NCBI RefSeq assembly: GCF_000025525.1
Contig: NC_013887.1
Span: 506,729 to 570,728, forward strand
DNA length: 64,000 bases
DNA from: Methanocaldococcus sp. FS406-22
GTDB taxonomy: Archaea > AGJL01 > Methanococci > Methanococcales > Methanocaldococcaceae
Direction of reading: 5' to 3'
Position numbers and translations under genes: made by a program. Positions 8,816 through 17,211 of this stretch are shown here, piece by piece. The notes below the pieces were generated by a model that saw nothing but the letters and a program-made list of their open reading frames with translations, ran no database searches and was not told where the DNA came from. Position 1 is the first letter of the stretch. Each line of letters begins with the position of its first letter.

Positions 8816-10344
8816 AAATAACCATTTATGATGGAGCTGACACTATAGGAGGAAATAAAATCCACATAGAAGAGAATGGCAATGGATTATTCTTAGATTT
8901 TGGGATGAACTTTGTCAAATATTCAAAATACTATGAAGAATACCTTAGTGAAAGACCTGCAAGAGGCATCTATGACCTATGGCATCTCAACTTAATACCA
9001 AAACTAAACATTTATAGAGCTGATTTAATCCCAAAGGATTTAAATATAGCTCAATATCCAAAAATTCCTATTAATGCTGTTCTAATAAGCCATGCACATC
9101 TCGACCATGTTGGAAATATAGCAATCCTCAATGAAAAAATTCCAATAGTTGCATCTCCAATCACAATAACAATCTTAAAGGCATTAAGAGATACTTCAAT
9201 CAGCAACCACTTAGGAATGGATTTACCATACTACAGCATTAAAAAACAGAAAGAAAATGGCTATGTCCTTGAATCAGATAGAAAATCACCATATCTTTCA
9301 AGAAAAGTTATTTTGACAGAAGATAACAATAAAGTTGAGGATTTTATCTTCTACAGACCCAGGCAGAATTCATCTTCAAGGGTAAAAAAGATTGAGAAGA
9401 ATGATATTAAAACCCTCAGCGAAGAAGATTTAGGCTTTGAAATTAAAGCATTTAACATAGATCACTCAATCTATGGTGCTGTTGGTTATATTGTTGAAGG
9501 AGATACTGTTTTAGCATACACTGGAGATTTCAGATGCCATGGAAAGAACAAAAATGAAACAAAAAAGTTTATTAAAGAGGCAAAGAATGCAAGCATCTTA
9601 ATTACTGAAGGAACAAGAGTCAATAGAGATAACGATACAAATATCACTGAAGAAGACGTTTATAACAATGCATTAAAGATTGTTGAAAATGCTAAGGGGT
9701 TGGTTATTGCCGATTTCTCACCAAGAAACTTTGAGAGATTAGAGATATTTAAAGAAATAGCTAAAAGAACTGGTAGAGAGCTAATTATAACTACAAAAGA
9801 TGCGTATTTCTTAAATGCCCTAAAAGATGTTGCGGGCATTGATATAATTGATGAACATATAAAAATCTATAAAAATCTTAGAAGCACACAGCAAAAATGG
9901 GAGGAAGAGATATACAATTTATATGAAAGCCATTTTATCTCCCCATTTGAGATTAGAAATAACCAAGAAAATTACATTTTATGCTTCTCATTCTATGATA
10001 TGCCTCATTTATTGGATGTCAATCCAAATGGTGGGGTTTATATTTATTCATCAAGTGAGGCGTTTGGAGAGGAGCAAGAATTCAGCTTCCTAAGATTATG
10101 GTACTGGCTTAAACACTTTGGCTTTGAGATTTATGGTTTTAGAGTTAATGAGTATGGAAAGCCAGTCTTTGATAAATCCCTACATACTTCTGGGCATATT
10201 TCAAAAGAAGGGCTAAGAAAAGTTATAGAAAAGATTGACCCAAATTACATTATCCCAGTTCATACAGAAAACCCAGAGTTGTTTAAATGGGCTTTTGGAG
10301 ATGACGTTCTATTACTAAAAAATGGGGAAAGTTTAAAATTGTAA
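8812..10344 (+). CDS. metallo-beta-lactamase fold, beta-CASP/RNase J-like protein in the McrBC operon
   Basis: This 510-residue protein has the zinc-binding SHAHLDHVG motif (HAHLDH at 94-99), a later AYTGDFRCHG (Asp about 239) and a C-terminal region SGHISKEGLRKVIEKIDP followed by IIPVHTENPE. That order, with a Rossmann-like insert between (ADFSPRNFERLEIF, then IITTKDAYFLNAL), matches beta-CASP nucleases such as RNase J, although this copy has long insertions (residues 20-80 and 130-200). The start codon overlaps mcrC by four bases, so translation is coupled. A nucleic-acid cleavage role alongside McrBC is inference. Confidence 0.85.
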   Translation: MKITIYDGADTIGGNKIHIEENGNGLFLDFGMNFVKYSKYYEEYLSERPARGIYDLWHLNLIPKLNIYRADLIPKDLNIAQYPKIPINAVLISHAHLDHVGNIAILNEKIPIVASPITITILKALRDTSISNHLGMDLPYYSIKKQKENGYVLESDRKSPYLSRKVILTEDNNKVEDFIFYRPRQNSSSRVKKIEKNDIKTLSEEDLGFEIKAFNIDHSIYGAVGYIVEGDTVLAYTGDFRCHGKNKNETKKFIKEAKNASILITEGTRVNRDNDTNITEEDVYNNALKIVENAKGLVIADFSPRNFERLEIFKEIAKRTGRELIITTKDAYFLNALKDVAGIDIIDEHIKIYKNLRSTQQKWEEEIYNLYESHFISPFEIRNNQENYILCFSFYDMPHLLDVNPNGGVYIYSSSEAFGEEQEFSFLRLWYWLKHFGFEIYGFRVNEYGKPVFDKSLHTSGHISKEGLRKVIEKIDPNYIIPVHTENPELFKWAFGDDVLLLKNGESLKL

Positions 10345-10354
10345 ATAAAAATTT

Positions 10355-11518
10355 TCATAACAAATCTCTTAAAATTCTAAATCCTAATCCAATATTTAAT
10401 GACTTTAAAACCTTTAATGCCAAAGATGCCTGTCTATCCATATCTCCATGCTTGTTTATGTAGTCAATTAAATCACTTCTTGCCAACTTTCCAATAAGCT
10501 CATCTAAAGTGTCATTTCCTAATTTTAAAAACAATTTCCTAACTAATAATCCATTCTTTATCTCATTTCCGAAACTCTCTTTCCATTTTTTATCATAGAG
10601 TGCCAAACTATTTATCTCTCCATTTAAATATTTGCTGATAACCTCTCCAGCTATCTTTCCTCCAATCGCACCAAAATACAGCCCTCCCCCACTTAGGGGC
10701 TTTATATGACAAGCGGCATCTCCAACAAGCAGAACGTTATCTTTAAAGGCTTTATCTAAATAACCAATTGGCAAAGAACCAGTAGAAAATTCTGTTATTA
10801 TAGCATTTTTTAAAATTTCCTTTGCTATCTCATGTTCAGTTATAAATTTCATGAGTTTGTTGTAGCAGTTGCCTTTATCTATTAAACCAACCCTAACCCT
10901 ATCCTTCCCCATTGGAATAATCCAAGTAAAAAATCTCTCTGAATATCTTCTATCTAAAAAGATATATACAAAGTCATCATCTACCTCAGCATTAACCATT
11001 TCAAACTGACAGCTTGACAAAATCTCCCTATTTTTGTTATTTACCAATCCCAATCTTTTACCAGTTATTGTTTTAGCACCATCAGCTCCAACAATAACTT
11101 TTGGTTTTAGAACTATATTTTCACCAAGATGAGTTATTTTAACTTTATAGCCGTCTTTATCTTTCTCAATTTCTCCATAAGCCTTTAACAAAAAATCACA
11201 TTTTTTTGCTGCCCTAATGGCTATATCCTTATCCATAACCTTTCTTTCAAAAACATAAGCCCTAACTTTTTCATTCCCAATCTTTACCATATTGTTTTTT
11301 GTAAATATATAAGCCCCTCTAATCTTATTAACTACTCCTTTAGGATTTCCAAGCTCTTTAACTCCATTTTTGCTAATTAAGCCAGCACATTGTAAAGGGA
11401 CTCCAATGCTCTGATGCTCTTCAACAATCAAAACCCTACCATTTTTTATATATTCTCCCGTTATACAACCAACTGGCCCCCCTCCAATAATTACAACATC
11501 ATAATCGTTGCTATTCAT
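10355..11518 (-). CDS. geranylgeranyl reductase family flavoprotein
   Basis: The N-terminus DVVIIGGGPVGCITGEYI is an FAD-binding Rossmann motif, followed by PLQCAGLISKNGV, typical of digeranylgeranylglycerophospholipid reductases that saturate the isoprenoid chains of archaeal lipids. VLLVGDAACHIKPLSGGG is the second FAD motif. Length (387 residues) fits the family. ATG 11518 is preceded by GGTGAGG. The gene is convergent with the McrBC-MBL operon and divergent from the antiporter gene. The exact substrate (phospholipid or menaquinone-like) cannot be decided from sequence. Confidence 0.85.
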   Translation of the reverse strand: MNSNDYDVVIIGGGPVGCITGEYIKNGRVLIVEEHQSIGVPLQCAGLISKNGVKELGNPKGVVNKIRGAYIFTKNNMVKIGNEKVRAYVFERKVMDKDIAIRAAKKCDFLLKAYGEIEKDKDGYKVKITHLGENIVLKPKVIVGADGAKTITGKRLGLVNNKNREILSSCQFEMVNAEVDDDFVYIFLDRRYSERFFTWIIPMGKDRVRVGLIDKGNCYNKLMKFITEHEIAKEILKNAIITEFSTGSLPIGYLDKAFKDNVLLVGDAACHIKPLSGGGLYFGAIGGKIAGEVISKYLNGEINSLALYDKKWKESFGNEIKNGLLVRKLFLKLGNDTLDELIGKLARSDLIDYINKHGDMDRQASLALKVLKSLNIGLGFRILRDLL

Positions 11519-11609
11519 TTCCTCACCAACGGAAAGATTTATATACTTTCTAAATGTAAAGTTAATGCCTGTATATTTGGATATCCAAGATTAAAGAATT
11601 GGTGAAATT
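11519..11609. promoter_or_regulatory. divergent promoter region, lipid reductase / antiporter
   Basis: This 91-base intergenic region serves two divergent genes. It contains TATA-like words (TTTATATACTTT near 11539 and CTGTATATTTGG near 11572) and a ribosome binding site (GGTGA) for each gene. No operator palindrome is obvious. Confidence 0.4.
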
Positions 11610-12884
11610 ATGGATACAGCGTTATTTCTTGGTTATTTGTCAATTCTTTTTGCTGGAGGTGCCATAATAGCAAAGATTGCTAAAAAGATTGGCATTCCAG
11701 ATATCCCTCTCTTGTTGATATTTGGGCTCATACTATCTATATTTAACGTTATACCAAAAAATATTGTTGAAAGTTCTTTTGATTTTATTGGAAACTTTGG
11801 GTTGATAATTTTACTGTTTATTGGTTCTTTTGAGATGGAATGGAGTGTTATGAAGAGAGTATTGGATGTTATTGTAAAGCTCGATATATTAGCTTTATTA
11901 ATTGTTTGGGTTATTTCAGGAATCGTATTTAACTTTGTGTTCCATCTACCAATTTTATCATTAATTGGTTTGCTATTTGGAGCTATCGTTTCTGCTACTG
12001 ACCCAGCTACTTTAATACCAATATTCTCTAAGATGGACATAGACCCTGAGGTTGCAATAACTTTAGAAGCTGAAAGTGTATTTAATGACCCATTAGGTAT
12101 TGTTGTAACATTAATATCTTTATCACCTCTAGGATTGGCTAAAGCAGAAAATCCTTTACTTGAGTTTATTTCACTGGCTGTTGGTGGAATTATACTTGGA
12201 CTAATTGCTGGTAAATTCTATGAATGCATTATATCAAAAATCAGGTTTGAAGATTATATTGCTCCATTTACATTGGGATTGGCTATTGCTTTTTGGTATT
12301 TTGGTGAAAGTATCTTCCCATCAATAACTGGATATGAAATCAGCGGGTTCATGGCTGTAGCTATAATGGGGCTTTATATTGGTAATGTTATAGTACATAA
12401 AGAAGAACATAAAGAAGACATGGAAAAAGTTGCAATATTCTTTGATGAGGTATCAATATTTATTAGAATATTAATCTTCGTATTACTAGGAGCCAGCATT
12501 TCAATTCCATTATTAGAAAAATATGCTGTCCCTGCATTTATATGTGCATTAGGTTCTATACTTTTGGCAAGACCCGTTGGTGTTTTGATAGCTACAGCTA
12601 TTCCACCAATCAGACCACTTGCTGAAAGGATATATTTAGCGTTAGAGGGGCCGAGAGGTGTTGTTCCAGCAACATTGGCGGCAATGGTTTATACTGAAAT
12701 CATAAAACATCCAAATATAGTCCCAAAAGATATAGCAGCTTTAATGCCTCCAACAGAACTTGCTGGAACTATATTAGTAGCAACCTTTATGACAATAATA
12801 GTTAGTGTTATCTTAGAGGCATCATGGGCAAAACCATTGGCAAATATATTATTGAAAAAAAAGAACGTCTCAAGTTCCCAATAA
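11610..12884 (+). CDS. nhaP: Na+/H+ antiporter, NhaP (CPA1) family
   Basis: A 424-residue membrane protein with about 12-13 hydrophobic segments. The CPA1 signatures SATDPATLIP and TLEAESVFNDPLG contain the ND pair of the ion-binding site, and ALEGPRGVVPA is the conserved late helix. Length matches NhaP1/NhaP2-type archaeal antiporters. It exchanges external or internal Na+ against protons at the cytoplasmic membrane. GGTGAAATT precedes ATG 11610. A T-rich stretch follows the stop. Confidence 0.95.
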   Translation: MDTALFLGYLSILFAGGAIIAKIAKKIGIPDIPLLLIFGLILSIFNVIPKNIVESSFDFIGNFGLIILLFIGSFEMEWSVMKRVLDVIVKLDILALLIVWVISGIVFNFVFHLPILSLIGLLFGAIVSATDPATLIPIFSKMDIDPEVAITLEAESVFNDPLGIVVTLISLSPLGLAKAENPLLEFISLAVGGIILGLIAGKFYECIISKIRFEDYIAPFTLGLAIAFWYFGESIFPSITGYEISGFMAVAIMGLYIGNVIVHKEEHKEDMEKVAIFFDEVSIFIRILIFVLLGASISIPLLEKYAVPAFICALGSILLARPVGVLIATAIPPIRPLAERIYLALEGPRGVVPATLAAMVYTEIIKHPNIVPKDIAALMPPTELAGTILVATFMTIIVSVILEASWAKPLANILLKKKNVSSSQ

Positions 12885-12916
12885 ATTTTTTCTAAATTTT
12901 TTTCTATTTTTAACCT
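12885..12916 (+). terminator. T-tract terminator after nhaP
   Basis: The stop codon is followed by several T-runs (TTTTTTCT, TTTTTTTCT, TTTTTAAC), the usual archaeal intrinsic termination signal. The next gene has its own GTGAAATT ribosome binding site 40 bases later. Confidence 0.5.
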
Positions 12917-12949
12917 AAAATTATCTAAAAGGGATATATTTGTGAAATT

Positions 12950-13585
12950 ATGATTTATATAGTTGGAATTGGCCCAGGAGATAAAGAGTATTTAACCTTA
13001 AAGGCAATAAAAATCGTTGAAAATGCTGATTTAGTTGTTGGTAGTAAGAGGGCTTTAGAATTATTCAATATAGAAGATAGCAAAAAAATAATCCTAACAA
13101 AAAATTTAATTGATGAGTTAAAGGAGATAATAAAAAAAGATGAAAACATAAAAAATAAAAAGGTTGCCATATTATCAACCGGAGATCCATGTTTTAGCGG
13201 GCTATTAAAAACTCTATTAAAGATTGGAGCTAAAAAGGAAGATATTGAAGTTATCTCTGGTATTTCATCTATACAAATAGCAGCTGCAAAATTAAAAATC
13301 TCCTGGGAGGATTATTATATAATAACCCTACATGGAAAAGAAGAAAATAGGAAAAAGCTTTTAAATTTAATAAAAAGTCATGAAAAAGTCATCTTTTTAC
13401 CAAACAATTTAAAGGAGGATGCAAAGTTTTTAATAGATAATGGCATAAATCCAGACGCAAAAATCTGGGTTTTGGAGAATCTAACTTACAAAAATGAGAA
13501 AATTAGTTTAAAATCTTTAAAAGAGATAGTCAAAGAAGATTTTTCCTACCTAACAGTTTGTGTTTATACTGGAGAAAACGATTAA
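12950..13585 (+). CDS. cbiE: cobalt-precorrin-7 (C5)-methyltransferase CbiE
   Basis: A 211-residue SAM-dependent tetrapyrrole methylase. The N-terminus IYIVGIGPGDKEYLTLKA is the GxGxGD motif of the family; LSTGDPCFSGL and the downstream VISGISSIQIAAAKLKISW segment fit CbiE. It methylates C5 in the anaerobic cobalamin (and methanogen corrinoid) pathway. GTGAAATT precedes ATG 12950. The CbiT decarboxylase partner is not in the window. Confidence 0.9.
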   Translation: MIYIVGIGPGDKEYLTLKAIKIVENADLVVGSKRALELFNIEDSKKIILTKNLIDELKEIIKKDENIKNKKVAILSTGDPCFSGLLKTLLKIGAKKEDIEVISGISSIQIAAAKLKISWEDYYIITLHGKEENRKKLLNLIKSHEKVIFLPNNLKEDAKFLIDNGINPDAKIWVLENLTYKNEKISLKSLKEIVKEDFSYLTVCVYTGEND

Positions 13586-13632
13586 AAAGACAATAGAGTT
13601 TAACTTTGTGGAAACATCTAAAAGCTTAACAT

Positions 13633-13661
13633 CCTTTTCCTAAAAGGTTGAGGAGGAGAAT
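13633..13661 (+). promoter_or_regulatory. hairpin directly before the crcB ribosome binding site
   Basis: CCTTTTCCTAAAAGG (13633-13647) is a 6-bp stem with a 3-base loop, followed at once by TTGAGGAGGAGAAT and the crcB ATG. Almost the same block (CTTTTTCTAAAAGGTTGAGG) precedes the ABC ATPase gene at 37513. A post-transcriptional control element is inference. Confidence 0.4.
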
Positions 13662-14036
13662 ATGATTAGAGAGCTGTTATTAATAGGAGTTGGGGGATTT
13701 TTTGGAGCTATTTTTAGATATTTAATCAGTGGGATTGTTCCAGTAAAATTTGGCATACCAACTGGAACATTAATAGTTAATTTAATAGGCAGTTTTATCT
13801 TAGGGTTTTTATTATATTGCTCTTTATTTGCTCCAATACCAACTGAATATAAGCTACTTATTGGAACTGGTTTTTGTGGAGCTTTAACAACATTTTCCAC
13901 ATTTTCTTATGAAACCTTTGTGTTAGTTGATGAGGGGTTGTTATTTAAAGCCCTACTAAATATATTAATCAATGTAGTTGGTTGTTTAGTTATGGTTTAT
14001 TTTGGTAGGGTTTTGGCTTTAGCTATATTTAGGTAG
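13662..14036 (+). CDS. crcB: fluoride channel Fluc/CrcB
   Basis: The 124-residue product has four membrane segments and the CrcB signatures GGFFGAIFRYLIS, GTLIVNLIGSF (with the conserved Asn) and GFCGALTTFSTFS (central TFST phenylalanine box). CrcB dimers export F-. It is followed after 10 bases by a DUF190 gene, a pairing seen in many fluoride-resistance loci. The ribosome binding site is GAGGAGGAG. Confidence 0.95.
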   Translation: MIRELLLIGVGGFFGAIFRYLISGIVPVKFGIPTGTLIVNLIGSFILGFLLYCSLFAPIPTEYKLLIGTGFCGALTTFSTFSYETFVLVDEGLLFKALLNILINVVGCLVMVYFGRVLALAIFR

Positions 14037-14046
14037 GGTGGAATCG

Positions 14047-14373
14047 ATGATAAAAGCAAAGATTCTAAAGATTTATTTGAAAGAAGGAGACAAATTTAAA
14101 GGAGAATTAATGTATAAATACATTATGAAAATACTAAAGAGGGAGAAAATTAGTGGAGCTACTGTTTATAAAGGAATATGTGGTTATGGGGTTAGAGGAA
14201 TAGCTGAGTTTGATATATTTCGGTTATCTGTAAATCTCCCGGTGATTATTGAATGTGTTGATATTGAAGAAAATATAAATAGGGTTTTACCTAAGTTATA
14301 TGAAGTCATAAAAAATAATGGGTTGATAGTAATAACTGATTGCTATGTGTATAAAGGTGAAACTCATGAGTAA
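14047..14373 (+). CDS. DUF190 (PII-like) protein, CrcB partner
   Basis: A 108-residue protein. AKILKIYLKEGDKFKGELMY followed by GISGATVYKGICGYG-type sequence is the DUF190 pattern, a ferredoxin-like fold related to PII signalling proteins. I prefer ATG 14047, because the GGTGG at 14037-14041 then serves as ribosome binding site; the upstream GTG 14038 would leave none. It overlaps the following aglB start by eight bases. Co-occurrence with CrcB suggests a role in fluoride channel regulation or fluoride sensing, which is not proven. Confidence 0.85.
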   Translation: MIKAKILKIYLKEGDKFKGELMYKYIMKILKREKISGATVYKGICGYGVRGIAEFDIFRLSVNLPVIIECVDIEENINRVLPKLYEVIKNNGLIVITDCYVYKGETHE

Positions 14374-17146
14374 CGCATTAGAAAAAATAAGTAATTTCTT
14401 TAAAGAGAGAAATTGGATAAAAATCCTTTTAATAGTTTTAATGCTCATGTTTATGAGTTTTCAGTTAAGGGCTCAGACAGCAGATATGAAATTTGCCCAA
14501 AATAATGAATTTTTAAAGAAAATGTTTTCAGATGAACATGGAAGGATGTATCTCCTTGCTATTGATCCTTACTACTACTTAAGGTTGAGTGAAAATCTCT
14601 ACGACCATGGGTACTGTGGAGACACAATAAAGATTATTAATGGGAAAGAAGTGCCTTATGATTTGTATCAATATGCTCCTCCAGGACATCCAATACCTTG
14701 GGAGCCACCAGTTATCTGTTTGGCAACACTAGCTATTTACTATATATGGCATTCTATTGATGCAACTGTAATCATTATGAACGCTGCCTTCTGGGTTCCA
14801 GCAGTTTTGGGGATGTTGTTAGGAATACCAATCTACTTCATAGTTAGGAGGGTTACAAATAGCAACATCGGAGGAATAGTAGGGGCTATAGCCATAATAT
14901 CTGCTCCTGCTTTATTATACAAAACATGTGCTGGATTTGCAGATACTCCAATATTTGAAATTCTACCAATACTCTTTATAGTCTGGTTTATCCTTGAGGC
15001 AATACATAGCCAGGAAAAAACAGCTTTATTTAAAAAAGATTTAAAAAATCCAATATCTTTATTTGTAATAGCTGCATTAATAATTGAGTTAATATTTGGG
15101 ATTTATCTGAATATAGCTTCAGGAGAAAGCATAGTCATCGCCTCAGTATTCTTTTATGCCATCTCCTTAGCGTTTGTTTTGGCAGGTTTAGTAATAGCAG
15201 GAATTAAGAAATTAAAAGGTAAAGATGTAGAGTTTGAATTATTTGCTCTATTGGCAGTGATATTAACAGCCGTAGCTCCAAAAATGTGGGGGGCTTGGTG
15301 GTATGGATTCGATGTAATTACTGGTTTCTTGATAACCTATATTATTGCCTTAGCACTGCTAAAATCACAGGTAAAGATTAAAGAGTTCATTGATATCGGA
15401 AACTTCAAAAATGTTGTTTGTTTATCAATATTTTACATTCTTGGGTCAATTATATTATTAACAGCAATATATGGAGTAGGGACAGCAATTTCACCAATTA
15501 CCTCACCTTTAGGGTATAATAAAATACTTTCAAGTTACACCCTAACAACTGGTTGGCCAAATGTCTATACAACAGTTGCAGAACTTGCAAAGCCGAGCTC
15601 ATGGGGAGATATATTTACAAACGCTATTGGTTCAAATACAATAGCAATTGTTGGGATACTTGGAATAGTTTTATCATTCCTATCTTTAAGACATGAAAAA
15701 ATTAAGTTTGATATAAAATACGCCATATTATTAGCTATTTGGTTAGTAGTAACTTTATATGCTGCAACAAAAGGGATTAGATTTGCATCTTTAGCAACCC
15801 CTCCATTAGCAATTGGTTTGGGAATATTTGTTGGGCAGTTGGATAGGGTCTTAAAAATGAAAAACGATACTGCAATAGTCGGAATAGGTATTCCTGCCGG
15901 GCTATTTGGATTACTGATGCTTTCAAAATACTCTGCAAAAATCTCCCAAATATTGCTACCAACAACTTATGTTCCAGCAATTGCCTATGGATTTTTAATT
16001 GTCTTAGCTTTATTAGCCATTTACAAAATATCTGACATAATCTCAACAATAAATGATAAAAAAGAAACAATAATAAAGATATCTGCCTTACTGCTTTGTA
16101 TTGGAGTTATTATCCCTCCATTATCTGCTGTAGTTCCATTTTCTGCTGCTCCAACATTCAATAATGGGTGGAAAGCTGGTTTAGATTGGATAAAAGAAAC
16201 TGCTCCAAAAAATGCGGTTATAACTTGCTGGTGGGATAACGGGCACATCTATACATATGAGGCAAGGAGAATGGTTACATTTGATGGTGGTAGCCAAAAC
16301 ACTCCAAGAGCTTACTGGGTAGGAAGGATTTTCGCCACATCAAACGAAAATCTGGCTATTGGAATAATTAGAATGTTAGCAACAAGTGGAGATGAAGCAT
16401 TTGAAAAAGGTAGCGTTTTAATGAACTTTACACATAACAATGTATCAGAAACTGTTAAGATATTGAATGAGATTTTGCCAGTAAATAGAAGTACAGCTTA
16501 TGAAATATTAACTAAGAAATATGGTTTAAGTGATAAAGAGGCAGAATTAGTTTTAAATGCAACACATCCAGAGCATCCAAATCCAGACTATCTAATAACT
16601 TACAACAGAATGACAGATATTGCCCCAGTTTGGAGTATGTTTGGATTCTGGAACTTCTCTCTCCCACCAAACACACCAGACAAAAAAAGAGAAAAAGGAG
16701 CGTTCTTTAAAGGAACTTCATATTACTTAGGAAATGGCACAATCTTGACTAATGTGAATGTATATGGATATAGTTACGTTACATTGATAAATAATACAAA
16801 TATCTCTACATATATTGTTCAAAAAATAAACGGTCAAACAAAGATTATAGGCACATTTAAGATACATAAGTTATATATAAAGACACCTTCAGGAGTCAGA
16901 GAAATAGTATTAAACAAAGATGGACAGTTGTCAGAGTTTATTAGACTGAACGCTAATGGAGAAGGATATGCATGGTTATCAACAAGAAACTTAGAAGATA
17001 GTATTTACGCCAGATTACATTTCTTAGATGGTTATGGATTGAAGCATATAAAGTTGGTTAAAGCAACAATAGACCCAACAGACTTTGGAGTTCAGCCAGG
17101 ATTCAAGATTTATAAGGTAGATTATGGAACTGACTATCTTAAATAA
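14366..17146 (+). CDS. aglB: dolichyl-phosphooligosaccharide-protein glycotransferase AglB (STT3)
   Basis: A 926-residue membrane oligosaccharyltransferase for N-glycosylation of archaellins and S-layer protein. The N-terminal 580 residues carry about 13 membrane segments; the early MYLLAIDPYYYLRLSENLYD holds the DxD-type metal site. The soluble domain has the catalytic WWDNG at 622-626. A DK/MI-type motif region follows about 100 residues later. ATG 14366 is chosen over an ATG seven codons upstream because AAAGGTGAAACTC lies just before it. It overlaps the DUF190 gene. Confidence 0.95.
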   Translation: MSNALEKISNFFKERNWIKILLIVLMLMFMSFQLRAQTADMKFAQNNEFLKKMFSDEHGRMYLLAIDPYYYLRLSENLYDHGYCGDTIKIINGKEVPYDLYQYAPPGHPIPWEPPVICLATLAIYYIWHSIDATVIIMNAAFWVPAVLGMLLGIPIYFIVRRVTNSNIGGIVGAIAIISAPALLYKTCAGFADTPIFEILPILFIVWFILEAIHSQEKTALFKKDLKNPISLFVIAALIIELIFGIYLNIASGESIVIASVFFYAISLAFVLAGLVIAGIKKLKGKDVEFELFALLAVILTAVAPKMWGAWWYGFDVITGFLITYIIALALLKSQVKIKEFIDIGNFKNVVCLSIFYILGSIILLTAIYGVGTAISPITSPLGYNKILSSYTLTTGWPNVYTTVAELAKPSSWGDIFTNAIGSNTIAIVGILGIVLSFLSLRHEKIKFDIKYAILLAIWLVVTLYAATKGIRFASLATPPLAIGLGIFVGQLDRVLKMKNDTAIVGIGIPAGLFGLLMLSKYSAKISQILLPTTYVPAIAYGFLIVLALLAIYKISDIISTINDKKETIIKISALLLCIGVIIPPLSAVVPFSAAPTFNNGWKAGLDWIKETAPKNAVITCWWDNGHIYTYEARRMVTFDGGSQNTPRAYWVGRIFATSNENLAIGIIRMLATSGDEAFEKGSVLMNFTHNNVSETVKILNEILPVNRSTAYEILTKKYGLSDKEAELVLNATHPEHPNPDYLITYNRMTDIAPVWSMFGFWNFSLPPNTPDKKREKGAFFKGTSYYLGNGTILTNVNVYGYSYVTLINNTNISTYIVQKINGQTKIIGTFKIHKLYIKTPSGVREIVLNKDGQLSEFIRLNANGEGYAWLSTRNLEDSIYARLHFLDGYGLKHIKLVKATIDPTDFGVQPGFKIYKVDYGTDYLK

Positions 17147-17180
17147 TTAGTTTCATTTTTCTCATTTTATTCTCTTTTGA
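17147..17180 (+). terminator. T-rich terminator after aglB
   Basis: Several pyrimidine-rich T-runs (CATTTTTCTCATTTTATTCTCTTTT) directly follow the aglB stop, as expected for archaeal termination. A separate ribosome binding site (AAAGGGGATTTTTT) begins the next gene. Confidence 0.4.
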
Positions 17181-17211
17181 TAATATTTAAAAATGTAAAA
17201 GGGGATTTTTT

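Noticed and set aside
13586-13661. Fluoride riboswitch before crcB
   Set aside because: The 76-base gap lacks the conserved pseudoknot pairs and the AACCGCC-type core of the crcB motif RNA; only a small hairpin at the ribosome binding site is present.
15777-16248. Minus-strand frames inside aglB, and similar antisense frames inside other genes
   Set aside because: Antisense shadows of strong genes with no ribosome binding sites and low-complexity or family-less sequence.
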